From NCBI GenBank assembly GCA_964618515.1, contig CAZUAS010000015.1, positions 1 through 38,638 of the forward strand: a stretch of 38,638 bases of DNA. Direction: 5' to 3'. The notes beneath the pieces were generated by a model. That model searched no databases and was not told where the DNA came from. It saw only the letters and a list, made by a program, of their open reading frames with translations. This DNA comes from JAFGNW01 sp964618515 (GTDB lineage: Bacteria; Zixibacteria; MSB-5A5; GN15; FEB-12). The position numbers and the translations under genes are program-made. This document shows, in pieces, positions 20,654 through 29,134 of this stretch. Position 1 is the stretch's first letter, and each line of letters opens with the position of its first letter.

Positions 20654-23587
20654 ATGCAGATTCCCTCACAAAAATATACTTTTGATAAACGCCTTTTGGC
20701 CGTGGAAGAGCTGTTAAGACAAAGGCAGTATCAGATAGCCCAGAAGGAGTTTGCTCTTTTAAAGGAACAGGAGTTTGAAGCTTTAGAGCATGAACTGGGT
20801 CTTTTTCATCTGCTACAGGCGGAGATAAAATTTTATGAAGGCGTTTTTCGGAAAGCCATTGAATCGGGTCTAATGGCCGCGAGGATTCTGGCTGGCTTTC
20901 CGTTAAATCGTCATTATGGCCGGGTCCAGTTAACTCTTGCCAAGGCCTACTCGCAGATAGGTGATTTAAAGAATGCGGAAATCAGGGCTCGTGATGGTTT
21001 GGCCGAGTTTCGACGGGCAGGCGATACGGTAGGTCACATCGACTCCCTGAACGAGCTGGCGCGTATCGCTTTTTATCGTGGTAACTTTTCCAAAGCCCTT
21101 GAATATTTGGATGAAGCCATTGAAAAAGCCACTGATAGTCCGCGAAAGGTAATGCAGCTTACCGGTAACGCCGCCATGACCCGGATTCTGGCAGGTCAGT
21201 GGCATCAGGCTGAAACCGACCTTAATAAGGCTCTCAATTTTAATATTGAAACCCATCAGGAGATAGCTCAGGTTAACAATTTACTTTCTCTGGGCTATCT
21301 ATATCTTAAACGTCGGGAATTCAACCCGGCCACACGTAATTTTGAAAAAGCCCTCAAGATTATCGAAAAACTTGATTTGAAGTGGGAGAAGGTTATATAC
21401 CTCGAGTTCTGTGGGGAACTGGCTCTTGACAAGGGCGATATTTACCAAGCCAAGAATTATCTTTATGAAGCCTACAAAGAATCCTTGTTGCTTTCGCCTT
21501 CGAATACCCTTGTATCCCAGTCGTGCCGGCTGCTGGCCGAGGTGGAGCTGGCTCTTGATTATATTGACGAAGCCATGAAATACGGGCAAAAAGCTCTTGA
21601 AGTTGCCCAAAAGATTGGGGAAAGAGCGGAAGTAGGTCTGGCTTACCGCGTGATTGCCAGGGTTTATGCCGTTCGTTCGGAACATAAGGAGGCTCTGGAG
21701 TATATTCAACGGGCAGTGGAAATTCTTCGTGAAGTCGATTTCCCGTTTGAGCTGGCCCGGACATTACTGATATCTGCGGAAATAAGTCAGATGGCTGAAA
21801 TTGATGAATTTGAAAAAATTCAGGCGACTTATGATGAAGTTAAGCGGCTTTTCAAGCGGTTGAAAACCAATTACTGGCTTGCCGAAGCTGATTTTAAAGC
21901 GGGAATATATGCCTGTCAGAGGGGTAACCTTGCCCGGGGCTTTAAAAAGCTTAGCCGGGCGGAGAAAACCTTTGCCACCCTTGGGGAGAAAAGTAAAGCC
22001 CGGGCGGTTAATCAGTTCGTACAATCAATGGCTGACCAGGCCATCGCTCTATCCATCTCCGATGAAAATGAATTTAAGATTTTTGGTAATCTCATCACCC
22101 GCGACGAAGTAAAGGAACTCAAGACCGGTCAGATGGAAGAAATAATGAATATTCTGTTGAAACGAACCGGCGCCAACCGGGCGATTATATATTATCCGGA
22201 TTATGAGAACAATCCCGTTATATCATCTTTTTCGATGTCGCCTTTCCAGGTTAAAAAATTTGCTGAAAATATTCAGCAACTGCTTGGCCAGGAGATTTCT
22301 CTTAATCGACCTACCCTGCTTCTGGACTGCCGGCGCGACCCTTATATCAATGATCTGTTTCCAGATGATCCGGATTTGATTGCTTCGATCATAGTTGTTC
22401 CCATGCAGAGTCATAATTCCCATTGTTTTCTCTATCTGGATAAGAAATCCGAGAATAACACCCTGAATCCCTTCAGCCAGACGGAACTTAATTTCGCAGT
22501 CGGTTTTTCCGATATTCTGGTTTTCAAAGCGGCGGAATTGCAAAAGAAGAAATTAATCGAGGATAACCGTCGTCTGAAAGCCCAGTTAATGGAAAAAGCC
22601 GCCTTTCCCAATATTATAACTCAAAACAGTCAGATGCTTGAAGTGCTGGCGCAGGTCAACCAGGTTATTGATTCTAATATTTCAATATCCATTGAAGGGG
22701 AAACCGGGTGCGGGAAAGATATTCTGGCCCGGGCGATTCATTATAATTCCTGTCGTCGGGATAAACGGTTTATTTCGGTCAACTGTGCCGCCCTGCCGGA
22801 GACACTGCTGGAATCTGAACTTTTCGGCTATAAACGCGGGGCTTTTACCGGTGCCACCAGTGACAAACCGGGGCTTTTCGAGGAAGCCGACGGCGGCACC
22901 TTCTTCCTTGACGAAATTGCCGATATGCCTTTGACCATCCAGGCCAAGATTCTCCGGGTACTCGAGGAAAAAGAAATTGTCCGTCTGGGCGAATCGGTTC
23001 CACGGAAGGTGGATGTCCGCATCATTTCCGCCACCAACAAAAACCTGAAGGAAGAGATGAAGAATAATAACTTCCGCCAGGACCTGTTCTACCGTTTGAC
23101 CGCTCTTACTTTTCGGCTGCCGCCTTTACGAGACCGGAAAGAGGATATTCCTCTCTTGGTGGAACATTTTCTTGAGGGCAGCAATAAGGAAATGACTCCG
23201 GCGGTAATGAAATACCTGGTTGCTTATGACTGGCCGGGTAATGTTCGCGAACTGGAAAATGAAATAAAAAAACTGGTGCTTCTAACCGGGGGGAACAAGA
23301 AGATTGAAACGGATATACTGTCCCGCAAAATTATTGCCGCTTACCAGTCCGGAACCTCGGTTCAGCCTGATATAGCCGAGCCTTTTTCAGAAGTGGCCTT
23401 TAATGAAAAATATTCCTTGTATGATTTCCTTTCAAGATACGAAAAGATGTTTATTATCAAGGCTCTTAAAGAATATAAGGGCATAAAAAAACATGCTGCG
23501 GCCAGTCTTAATATCCCCGAATCCACTCTGCGGCTGAAAATCAAGCAATACGATATTGACCTCAATCACCTCGACTCGGTGGATTAG
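20654..23587 (+). CDS. TPR-GAF-AAA+-Fis sigma-54-dependent transcriptional activator
   Basis: A 977-aa bacterial enhancer-binding protein. Residues about 10-440 are helical TPR-like repeats (for example AEIRARDGLAEFRRAGD and FEKALKIIEKLDLKWEKV). About 465-625 resembles a GAF sensory domain. A linker helix leads to the AAA+ sigma-54 interaction domain (about 650-880), with Walker A GETGCGKD (usually GESGTGKE), the sigma-54 contact loop GAFTGA at about 729, Walker B GGTFFLDEIADM and LFYRL. The C-terminus (about 930-975) is a Fis-type helix-turn-helix (KKHAAASLNIPESTLRLKIK). No receiver or histidine kinase is present, so the input is probably a ligand or protein bound by the TPR/GAF part. A terminator follows at 23611-23635. 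Confidence 0.93.
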   Translation: MQIPSQKYTFDKRLLAVEELLRQRQYQIAQKEFALLKEQEFEALEHELGLFHLLQAEIKFYEGVFRKAIESGLMAARILAGFPLNRHYGRVQLTLAKAYSQIGDLKNAEIRARDGLAEFRRAGDTVGHIDSLNELARIAFYRGNFSKALEYLDEAIEKATDSPRKVMQLTGNAAMTRILAGQWHQAETDLNKALNFNIETHQEIAQVNNLLSLGYLYLKRREFNPATRNFEKALKIIEKLDLKWEKVIYLEFCGELALDKGDIYQAKNYLYEAYKESLLLSPSNTLVSQSCRLLAEVELALDYIDEAMKYGQKALEVAQKIGERAEVGLAYRVIARVYAVRSEHKEALEYIQRAVEILREVDFPFELARTLLISAEISQMAEIDEFEKIQATYDEVKRLFKRLKTNYWLAEADFKAGIYACQRGNLARGFKKLSRAEKTFATLGEKSKARAVNQFVQSMADQAIALSISDENEFKIFGNLITRDEVKELKTGQMEEIMNILLKRTGANRAIIYYPDYENNPVISSFSMSPFQVKKFAENIQQLLGQEISLNRPTLLLDCRRDPYINDLFPDDPDLIASIIVVPMQSHNSHCFLYLDKKSENNTLNPFSQTELNFAVGFSDILVFKAAELQKKKLIEDNRRLKAQLMEKAAFPNIITQNSQMLEVLAQVNQVIDSNISISIEGETGCGKDILARAIHYNSCRRDKRFISVNCAALPETLLESELFGYKRGAFTGATSDKPGLFEEADGGTFFLDEIADMPLTIQAKILRVLEEKEIVRLGESVPRKVDVRIISATNKNLKEEMKNNNFRQDLFYRLTALTFRLPPLRDRKEDIPLLVEHFLEGSNKEMTPAVMKYLVAYDWPGNVRELENEIKKLVLLTGGNKKIETDILSRKIIAAYQSGTSVQPDIAEPFSEVAFNEKYSLYDFLSRYEKMFIIKALKEYKGIKKHAAASLNIPESTLRLKIKQYDIDLNHLDSVD

Positions 23588-23610
23588 GTTTCGTTTTAAG
23601 GTTATCATGG

Positions 23611-23635
23611 ACCCCTTGTTATGAGGGGTTTTTTT
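23611..23635 (+). terminator. Rho-independent terminator after the sigma-54 activator
   Basis: Stem ACCCCT (23611-23616) with AGGGGT (23624-23629), a 7-nt loop and a T tract at 23629-23635. It ends just before the lipoate-ligase-type gene, so that gene likely has its own start or depends on read-through. Confidence 0.85.
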
Positions 23636-23651
23636 GTTTATAATCTTCAGT

Positions 23652-24452
23652 ATGATGTCGGCTTATTTTTATGCGCACGAAAGCGGCAATCCCTATTTTA
23701 ATATGGCTTTCGATGAATGGCTTTTAGCTCGTGCCGTCAAAGAACCCGGCACGGTATTTCTAAGACTGTACCGCTGGCAACCGGGGGCAATTACTTTCGG
23801 TTTTAACCAACGTCAGGAAACGGCTCTTGATTTCTCCCGGCTTGGCGGCACCCCCGTTATCAGGCGTATTACCGGCGGCCGGGCTATTTATCATGACCCA
23901 TCCGAGTACACCTATGCCATAGTTCTCAACACCGACGGTTTGGAAAACACCTGTCTGAAGGGTTCCTTGTCGGCAACTTCACAAGCAATCGCCGGGGCGC
24001 TGGTTCATTTTCTGCGCTCGCTGGGGATTGTGACTGATTATGTCAGACAATCGTCACGGGAAAATGCCCGGCCGGATTTTTTTCATAAAGCCCCCTGTTT
24101 TGCTTCCCGGGCTAAGTACGAATTGGTTTCTGAAAGTAATAAAATTGTAGCTTCCGCCCAGAAAAGGTTCGGGACTTCGCTTTTGCAACACGGTTCCATA
24201 AAGCTATTTGGTGTAATTGCCCATCCAGCTTTGGATTATAGCATAACCCATCCACTATTAGACCATGAACTTCTTGCAGGGAAAGAATTTAAAGAAATCT
24301 CACGTATCTTCCTTGAGGTCATGAGTCGTTTTTTTAACCTTGATATCACACCCGTTACAAATAATTCGGAGGAGGACCTGAGAGCTTTGCGACAGATGGA
24401 AATTTTTATAAAAAAAAATGCCTTGAGCAAGCGTCCGGTATTAAACAAATAG
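23652..24452 (+). CDS. Lipoate-protein ligase A/LipM-type octanoyltransferase family protein
   Basis: A 266-aa protein of the biotin/lipoate ligase fold. It has MAFDEWLL near the N-terminus, LYRWQPGAITFGFNQ, the RRITGGRAIYHDPSEYTYAI lipoyl-binding segment, and the catalytic Lys region NKIVASAQKRF followed by LLQHGSI. The sequence also has APCFASRAKYELV. A Cys at this place is the acyl-carrying residue of LipM/LipL octanoyltransferases, so the enzyme may transfer octanoyl groups from ACP rather than ligate free lipoate. Sequence alone does not decide. The start is ATG 23652 or 23655. A longer frame from TTG 23634 would begin inside the terminator and is rejected. The ribosome-binding site is poor. 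Confidence 0.85.
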   Translation: MMSAYFYAHESGNPYFNMAFDEWLLARAVKEPGTVFLRLYRWQPGAITFGFNQRQETALDFSRLGGTPVIRRITGGRAIYHDPSEYTYAIVLNTDGLENTCLKGSLSATSQAIAGALVHFLRSLGIVTDYVRQSSRENARPDFFHKAPCFASRAKYELVSESNKIVASAQKRFGTSLLQHGSIKLFGVIAHPALDYSITHPLLDHELLAGKEFKEISRIFLEVMSRFFNLDITPVTNNSEEDLRALRQMEIFIKKNALSKRPVLNK

Positions 24453-24508
24453 ATGGTATCAATAGTCTTATATGATAGGAGCTTAGAATTTTGAGGGGAA
24501 AAAATCGC

Positions 24509-24538
24509 TTGACTTCTATGACCTTTTAGGACTATCTT
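24509..24538 (+). promoter_or_regulatory. Probable promoter of the outer-membrane unit
   Basis: TTGACT (24509-24514), an 18-bp spacer and TATCTT (24533-24538), the same hexamers as the SPFH promoter. The implied leader is about 165 nt. It holds only a weak GGAG...CTCC hairpin (about 24551-24573), and no known riboswitch is recognised. Confidence 0.55.
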
Positions 24539-24711
24539 TTGTGTTTGAAAGGAGAGCGAAAAATAAGCTCCAATTGATGATAGGGTTAAGAACGTATTTT
24601 TAATGAGGATAGGTTGGAAGTAGCAAAGATTCCTTACCGCTTTGTCTCAATTCCCACTTAAAATAAGTAACGATAAAAAGCATGATTTAAATATCTCAAG
24701 GAGGAAATGTA

Positions 24712-27700
24712 ATGTTCGATAAAAAGAGGTTCTGTTTTCTATCAGCGATTTTTCTGGTTGGCCTGCTTCTATTACCTTCGGCAGTATTTGCCGCAGCTTT
24801 CGGTCAGATAAAAGGAACGATCACTGACGCTGAAACGGGGGAACCTGTTGTAAATGCCTCGGTTTTGATAGTAGGCACCAGGATTGGTAATTTTACTGAC
24901 CTTGATGGTAAATATATAATTCCACGCCTGGAACCTGGTACTTATACTATCAAAATCTCTTCTATCGAATATAATACCGTCGAAGTTACGAATGTTATCG
25001 TTAATGCCGACCTGACCACCGAAGTATCGCAGAAGATGACGCGCAAGGTGAGCGACCTGGATAAAACCATTGTCGTAACGGGCAAGCAGGATGTGATTGA
25101 CCGTTATGAGACGCAAAACAAGTTGACCATAACCCAGGAGACGATTAAGCATAAACCGGTGCAAACGGTTGATGCTCTTTTATCCCAAGTTGCCGGGGTT
25201 CAGACAACGACAACCGGGGAAGTTTTTATTCGCGGCGGTCGTGCTGGTGAGATTTCCTACATTGTCGACGGTGTACCTATTGGCGACCCGCTCGGCGGTA
25301 TCGGACAGACCGGCGCCAATCTGTCGCTGGTATCCGGTTCCATTCAGGAAATTCAGATTATTAAAGACGGTTTCGACCCCGAATATGGTGACGCCTTAAG
25401 TGGTATCGTGAAAATCTCCACGCAAACCGGTTCCAAGGACAACACTCGTTTGAACTTTCAGTATATCACCGATGATCTGGGTAATGCGGAGTTGAATAAG
25501 TATTCCCGTAACTATGATTATGCCCGGTTTTCCATCTCCGGCCCGGACCCGATATTCAAAAACAAAGTGCTGCCGGCTCTGGGGCTTAATTTCCTTGAAG
25601 ACAAGGAACTTACCTATTATTTCTATGCCGAGGTTGATAAAGACGACGGTTACTACCAGTACGATTCTTACGACACTCCTAAAACCCGGAACACTTATGC
25701 TTTCTTCGACCTGTTCGGTATTAAGGTACCGGAGCGTTTGAATAACCGTTATTACTGGATGGGGAATATTAAATTCCGCCCCAAACAAAATTTGAAATTC
25801 ATACTTTCTTATAAAAATTCGCAACGTCATGGTACCAGTTTCGGCTGGGATTACCGTTATTCTTCCGCTACGGCTCCGGTTTGGGAAGAAGACTGGAAGT
25901 CGCTTTCGCTGGAGGTTTCACAATCGATTTCAAAAGATTTGAACTATGAGCTGGTTCTGTCGTATTATACCTTCAAATATAATTCAAAACCCGGTGACCC
26001 CAATAACCCCGGGCGGGGGTTGAGTCCCGATGANNNNNNNNNNGATGAATTTACCCTGGATTCGGAATGGGAAAATTTCCAGGACCGTAACGGTAACGGT
26101 GTTTATGACGCCCCGGAACCGATAATTAACCTGTATCCTGATTCCACCAATTACGGTACGGATTTTAATGGTCCGGCTTACACTTTCGGGGAATTGCTGA
26201 TTGATCAAAACATTCAGGGCAGTGATTATTCCCTTTCCAGCTTCCGTTTCAACAATAACGGTTATATAGATGATCTTGAAGGCGAACCCTTTATCGATAT
26301 CAACGGTAATGGAGTCTGGGATGCCGGTGATATCCTTTATGATAAGAATGGTAACGGTATTCTGGATGCAGGCCGGGTTTCCAATATTAACAACCGCAGT
26401 CCGGAACCTTATATCGACGGTGATTCCATTCTGGGAGAGCCGTTTACGGATATTAACGGTAACGGGGTTTACGATGCTGGTATTGATAATTTTATACGGA
26501 GCACCACCCCGGCCAATCACGATTTGAACCATAATGGTCGTTACGATGGTCCCTGTCAGCTGGGTTCACCGGGCTGTAACTGGGAACCCGGAATTCCTTT
26601 TTTGGACCGCAATGGTAATGGTATTTTTGACGGCCGCAATTATCAGTATGATCCCGGAGAGCCTTATGAAGACGTAAACGGGAATGGTAGGTACGATTAT
26701 GGTGGCAGTTATAACTTTTTGGACCCGCTTAACTACACCCAGGACATCTCCTGGTCGCAGCGTGAAATTGAGCGCCTGCGCGGTGAAATTAAAATTTTCC
26801 GTCAGTTGGGACCTCATGAATTAAAAGGTGGTTTTGCTTTCCGTCACGAATCCTTTACTTTTGAAGATATCGAGCGGGTATATATTCTCTATACTGGTCG
26901 TTATGACGGCGGTCCGTATCCGGAACGCGGCGCTTTCCGCGATGTCTTTAATTACAGCCCCATGGGTGGTACGGGTTATATTCGTGACAAACTGGAATAT
27001 GGTTCCATGATTGCCTCCCTGGGTATCCGCTGGGATTTCTTTATCCAGGATACCGACAGCCTTATTGAAGTGGCTCGTAATGATGACCTTGGTTCCGGTA
27101 TTATTTACGGTGACCGGCATAAGATTTCCCCTCGTATCGGATTTTCCTACCCGATTTCCGATAAAGCCAAGGTGCATTTCAACTACGGTCACTTCTATCA
27201 GTTGCCTGATTATCGTTATATGTATGCCCGGAATACTTCATCCGTCGACCAGAACGATGTCGTAGGCAATTACAACCTCGATTATCAAAAGACCATTCAG
27301 TATTCTTTTGGTGTGAAATATGCTATGACTGAGTTCTATTCACTGGATATTTCCGGTTACTTCAAGGATGAGTTTGACAAGATAAACAGTAAGCAGGTAA
27401 AAGTGGGTGGTTTGACCCGGCAGCAGTATCGGAACTCCGATTATGGCCGAAGCCGCGGATTTGAAATCACTCTGGAAAAACGCGGTGGCGGTTATGTCAA
27501 TGGCCAGGTTAACTATACTTATGCTTTTGCATACGGGAAAGCCTCCCAAGCGAACGAGGATTATCTGAGTGATTTCTACCTTTCAAGGGAACCTCTATCC
27601 GAGGCCCCCATGGATAACGATATTCGTCACTCCCTGAAATCGGCCATCCAGATTTATATCCCCAATACAGTGAAGCCCCGCGTTTTCGGTTTGCCGATTC

Positions 27701-28077
27701 CCAATGGCTGGTCATTGTCGATCGAATCCATAATTGAAAGCGGCCGTCCGTTTACTCCGGATAAAAACTATCCCAATATTTCTCAGGAAACAGCCGAATC
27801 GATCGAACGTAACTCGTTACGTTATCCTTCGACGGTGGTGTTTGATATTCGCTTTAACAAGGATTTTTCACTTTTCGGTCTGGAATACAGCTTCATCTGC
27901 TGGGTGGAAAATGTGTTCGATTCGCGGAACGTCGCCTACATATATACCAACACGGGACGTCCCGATACCCGGCAGAATATTTCCCAGGTTATTTATGGAG
28001 GAACTCAGTATGACCTTAATCCTTATAACTGGGATTACGGTCGGCAGATCAGGTTAGGTTTGGAGGTTAACCTGTAA
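24712..28077 (+). CDS. TonB-dependent receptor with carboxypeptidase-regulatory-like domain and calcium-binding-like insert
   Basis: An outer-membrane receptor of about 1121 residues. The signal peptide is residues 1-28. A CarboxypepD_reg-like domain follows (about 33-115: GQIKGTITDAETGEPVVNAS and FTDLDGKYIIPRLEPGTYTI). The plug domain has VDALLSQVAGVQTT, GEVFIRGGRAGEISYIVDGV and GFDPEYGDALSGIVKISTQT. The rest reads as an alternating beta barrel ending in GRQIRLGLEVNL, with a terminal segment suited to BAM insertion. Unusually, about 200 residues (457-664) carry seven DxNGNGxxD-type repeats, presumably in an extracellular loop. A 10-N gap (26034-26043) lies just before them and keeps frame. 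AGGAGG precedes the ATG. It is followed by PorV-type and lipoprotein genes. The substrate is unknown. Confidence 0.9.
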   Translation: MFDKKRFCFLSAIFLVGLLLLPSAVFAAAFGQIKGTITDAETGEPVVNASVLIVGTRIGNFTDLDGKYIIPRLEPGTYTIKISSIEYNTVEVTNVIVNADLTTEVSQKMTRKVSDLDKTIVVTGKQDVIDRYETQNKLTITQETIKHKPVQTVDALLSQVAGVQTTTTGEVFIRGGRAGEISYIVDGVPIGDPLGGIGQTGANLSLVSGSIQEIQIIKDGFDPEYGDALSGIVKISTQTGSKDNTRLNFQYITDDLGNAELNKYSRNYDYARFSISGPDPIFKNKVLPALGLNFLEDKELTYYFYAEVDKDDGYYQYDSYDTPKTRNTYAFFDLFGIKVPERLNNRYYWMGNIKFRPKQNLKFILSYKNSQRHGTSFGWDYRYSSATAPVWEEDWKSLSLEVSQSISKDLNYELVLSYYTFKYNSKPGDPNNPGRGLSPDXXXXDEFTLDSEWENFQDRNGNGVYDAPEPIINLYPDSTNYGTDFNGPAYTFGELLIDQNIQGSDYSLSSFRFNNNGYIDDLEGEPFIDINGNGVWDAGDILYDKNGNGILDAGRVSNINNRSPEPYIDGDSILGEPFTDINGNGVYDAGIDNFIRSTTPANHDLNHNGRYDGPCQLGSPGCNWEPGIPFLDRNGNGIFDGRNYQYDPGEPYEDVNGNGRYDYGGSYNFLDPLNYTQDISWSQREIERLRGEIKIFRQLGPHELKGGFAFRHESFTFEDIERVYILYTGRYDGGPYPERGAFRDVFNYSPMGGTGYIRDKLEYGSMIASLGIRWDFFIQDTDSLIEVARNDDLGSGIIYGDRHKISPRIGFSYPISDKAKVHFNYGHFYQLPDYRYMYARNTSSVDQNDVVGNYNLDYQKTIQYSFGVKYAMTEFYSLDISGYFKDEFDKINSKQVKVGGLTRQQYRNSDYGRSRGFEITLEKRGGGYVNGQVNYTYAFAYGKASQANEDYLSDFYLSREPLSEAPMDNDIRHSLKSAIQIYIPNTVKPRVFGLPIPNGWSLSIESIIESGRPFTPDKNYPNISQETAESIERNSLRYPSTVVFDIRFNKDFSLFGLEYSFICWVENVFDSRNVAYIYTNTGRPDTRQNISQVIYGGTQYDLNPYNWDYGRQIRLGLEVNL
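26034..26043. other. 10-N assembly gap inside the TonB-dependent receptor
   Basis: Ten ambiguous bases lie between ...CCCGATGA and GATGAATTT. The frame continues if the length is taken as 10, giving four unknown residues (about 441-444), but the true length may differ because the neighbouring sequence is repetitive. Confidence 0.95.
26080..26703 (+). repeat. Seven DxNGNGxxD calcium-binding-like repeats within the receptor gene
   Basis: Coding repeats reading DRNGNGVYD, DINGNGVWD, DKNGNGILD, DINGNGVYD, DLNHNGRYD, DRNGNGIFD and DVNGNGRYD, often preceded by GEPF/GEPY and followed by AG. The spacing is irregular (about 15-60 residues). The pattern matches the Ca-coordinating DxNxDGxxD loop type, with Asn-Gly in place of Asp-Gly. 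Confidence 0.85.
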
Positions 28078-28123
28078 GCTTCGGAACAGGAAAAAAGTTG
28101 ATATGTTAATAGATGAGGTTGAG

Positions 28124-29116
28124 ATGAATATGAAAAAAATGCTTCCAGTGTCGCGCAGAAAGAGATACAGCAGTTTGGGCTTTTTAAGTTTGTTATGTCT
28201 GTCGGTACTGGTACTGATATCAGTACCGAATGCGGTTTATGCTCAGGCTAAAGTAGGTACCACCGGGGTTCAGTTTCTTGAATTAGGGGTATCGGCTCGG
28301 GCGATGGGCATGGCGGATGCTTTTACGGCCGTATCCGATGATATTTCAGCGGTTTATTATAACCCGGCCGGCTTGACTTCGCTGTTGGGACGGGAAGCCA
28401 TGTTTACTTACATTAAAATGCCCGCCGACATTAACTACGGTTTTGGCGCCATTGGTTTTCCCCTTGAATCCATCGGCGGGGTGCTGGGATTCGGAGTCTA
28501 TGGCCTGACCACCGGCGATATGATTGAACGGACTTATGAACAGGGTCCCGGTAACGGAACCGGACGCGAATTCCAGGCTAATGATATCGCCATCTCCGTG
28601 GGTTACGGTCGTTATCTGACCGACCGCTTCTCGATCGGTTTCAATGTCAAGTATATCGGTGAATACTACGCCGATGAATCAGCTAGTGGCTGGGCGGCCG
28701 ATGTCGGGACTTCTTATGATACCGGTTTCAGAGGGTTCAAGATTGCCATGGTGATTACCAACTTCGGACCCGACATGAACATGGTACAGCAGGATTATCC
28801 GTTGCCCATCAATTTCAAATTCGGCAGTTGTATCAATATTCTGGAAAACCATGATAACTTTGTCACCTTCTCTATTGAAGGTTCGCACCCCTCGGATAAC
28901 CTGGAAAAATACAACATGGGCCTTGAATATACCTTCAAAGACCGTTTCATCCTCCGCTCGGGTGCCCGGATGCATTACAATGAGGACGGCTTTACCGCCG
29001 GTGGCGGTTTGAGATTCCCGTTCGGAGAAGACGGAGAACTTCGTTTTGACTATGCTTTCCAGGATTTTGGTATCCTTACCGAAATTCACCGCTTTAGTAT
29101 GTTAATTGCGTTTTAA
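28124..29116 (+). CDS. PorV/PorQ-family outer-membrane protein
   Basis: A 330-aa predicted outer-membrane beta-barrel of the PorV/PorQ group, related to FadL-like barrels. PorV is the type IX secretion shuttle in Bacteroidetes. The signal peptide covers about residues 1-41 (LLCLSVLVLISVPNAVYAQA). The family signature follows: GVQFLELGVSARAMGMADAF, TAVSDDISAVYYNPAGLTSL. Then come repeated amphipathic strands such as SVGYGRYLTDRFSIGFNVKY, and the terminal strand FSMLIAF. ATG 28124 has GAGG 5 nt upstream and is preferred to ATG 28103. It lies 46 nt after the receptor stop, on the same strand, so the two are probably co-transcribed. Confidence 0.87.
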   Translation: MNMKKMLPVSRRKRYSSLGFLSLLCLSVLVLISVPNAVYAQAKVGTTGVQFLELGVSARAMGMADAFTAVSDDISAVYYNPAGLTSLLGREAMFTYIKMPADINYGFGAIGFPLESIGGVLGFGVYGLTTGDMIERTYEQGPGNGTGREFQANDIAISVGYGRYLTDRFSIGFNVKYIGEYYADESASGWAADVGTSYDTGFRGFKIAMVITNFGPDMNMVQQDYPLPINFKFGSCINILENHDNFVTFSIEGSHPSDNLEKYNMGLEYTFKDRFILRSGARMHYNEDGFTAGGGLRFPFGEDGELRFDYAFQDFGILTEIHRFSMLIAF

Positions 29117-29134
29117 CGAGGATGGAGATAACAG

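Noticed and set aside
25984..26532. 182-codon minus-strand frame across the N gap
   Set aside because: It is antisense to the receptor's repeat block and contains the ambiguous bases; no domain is seen.
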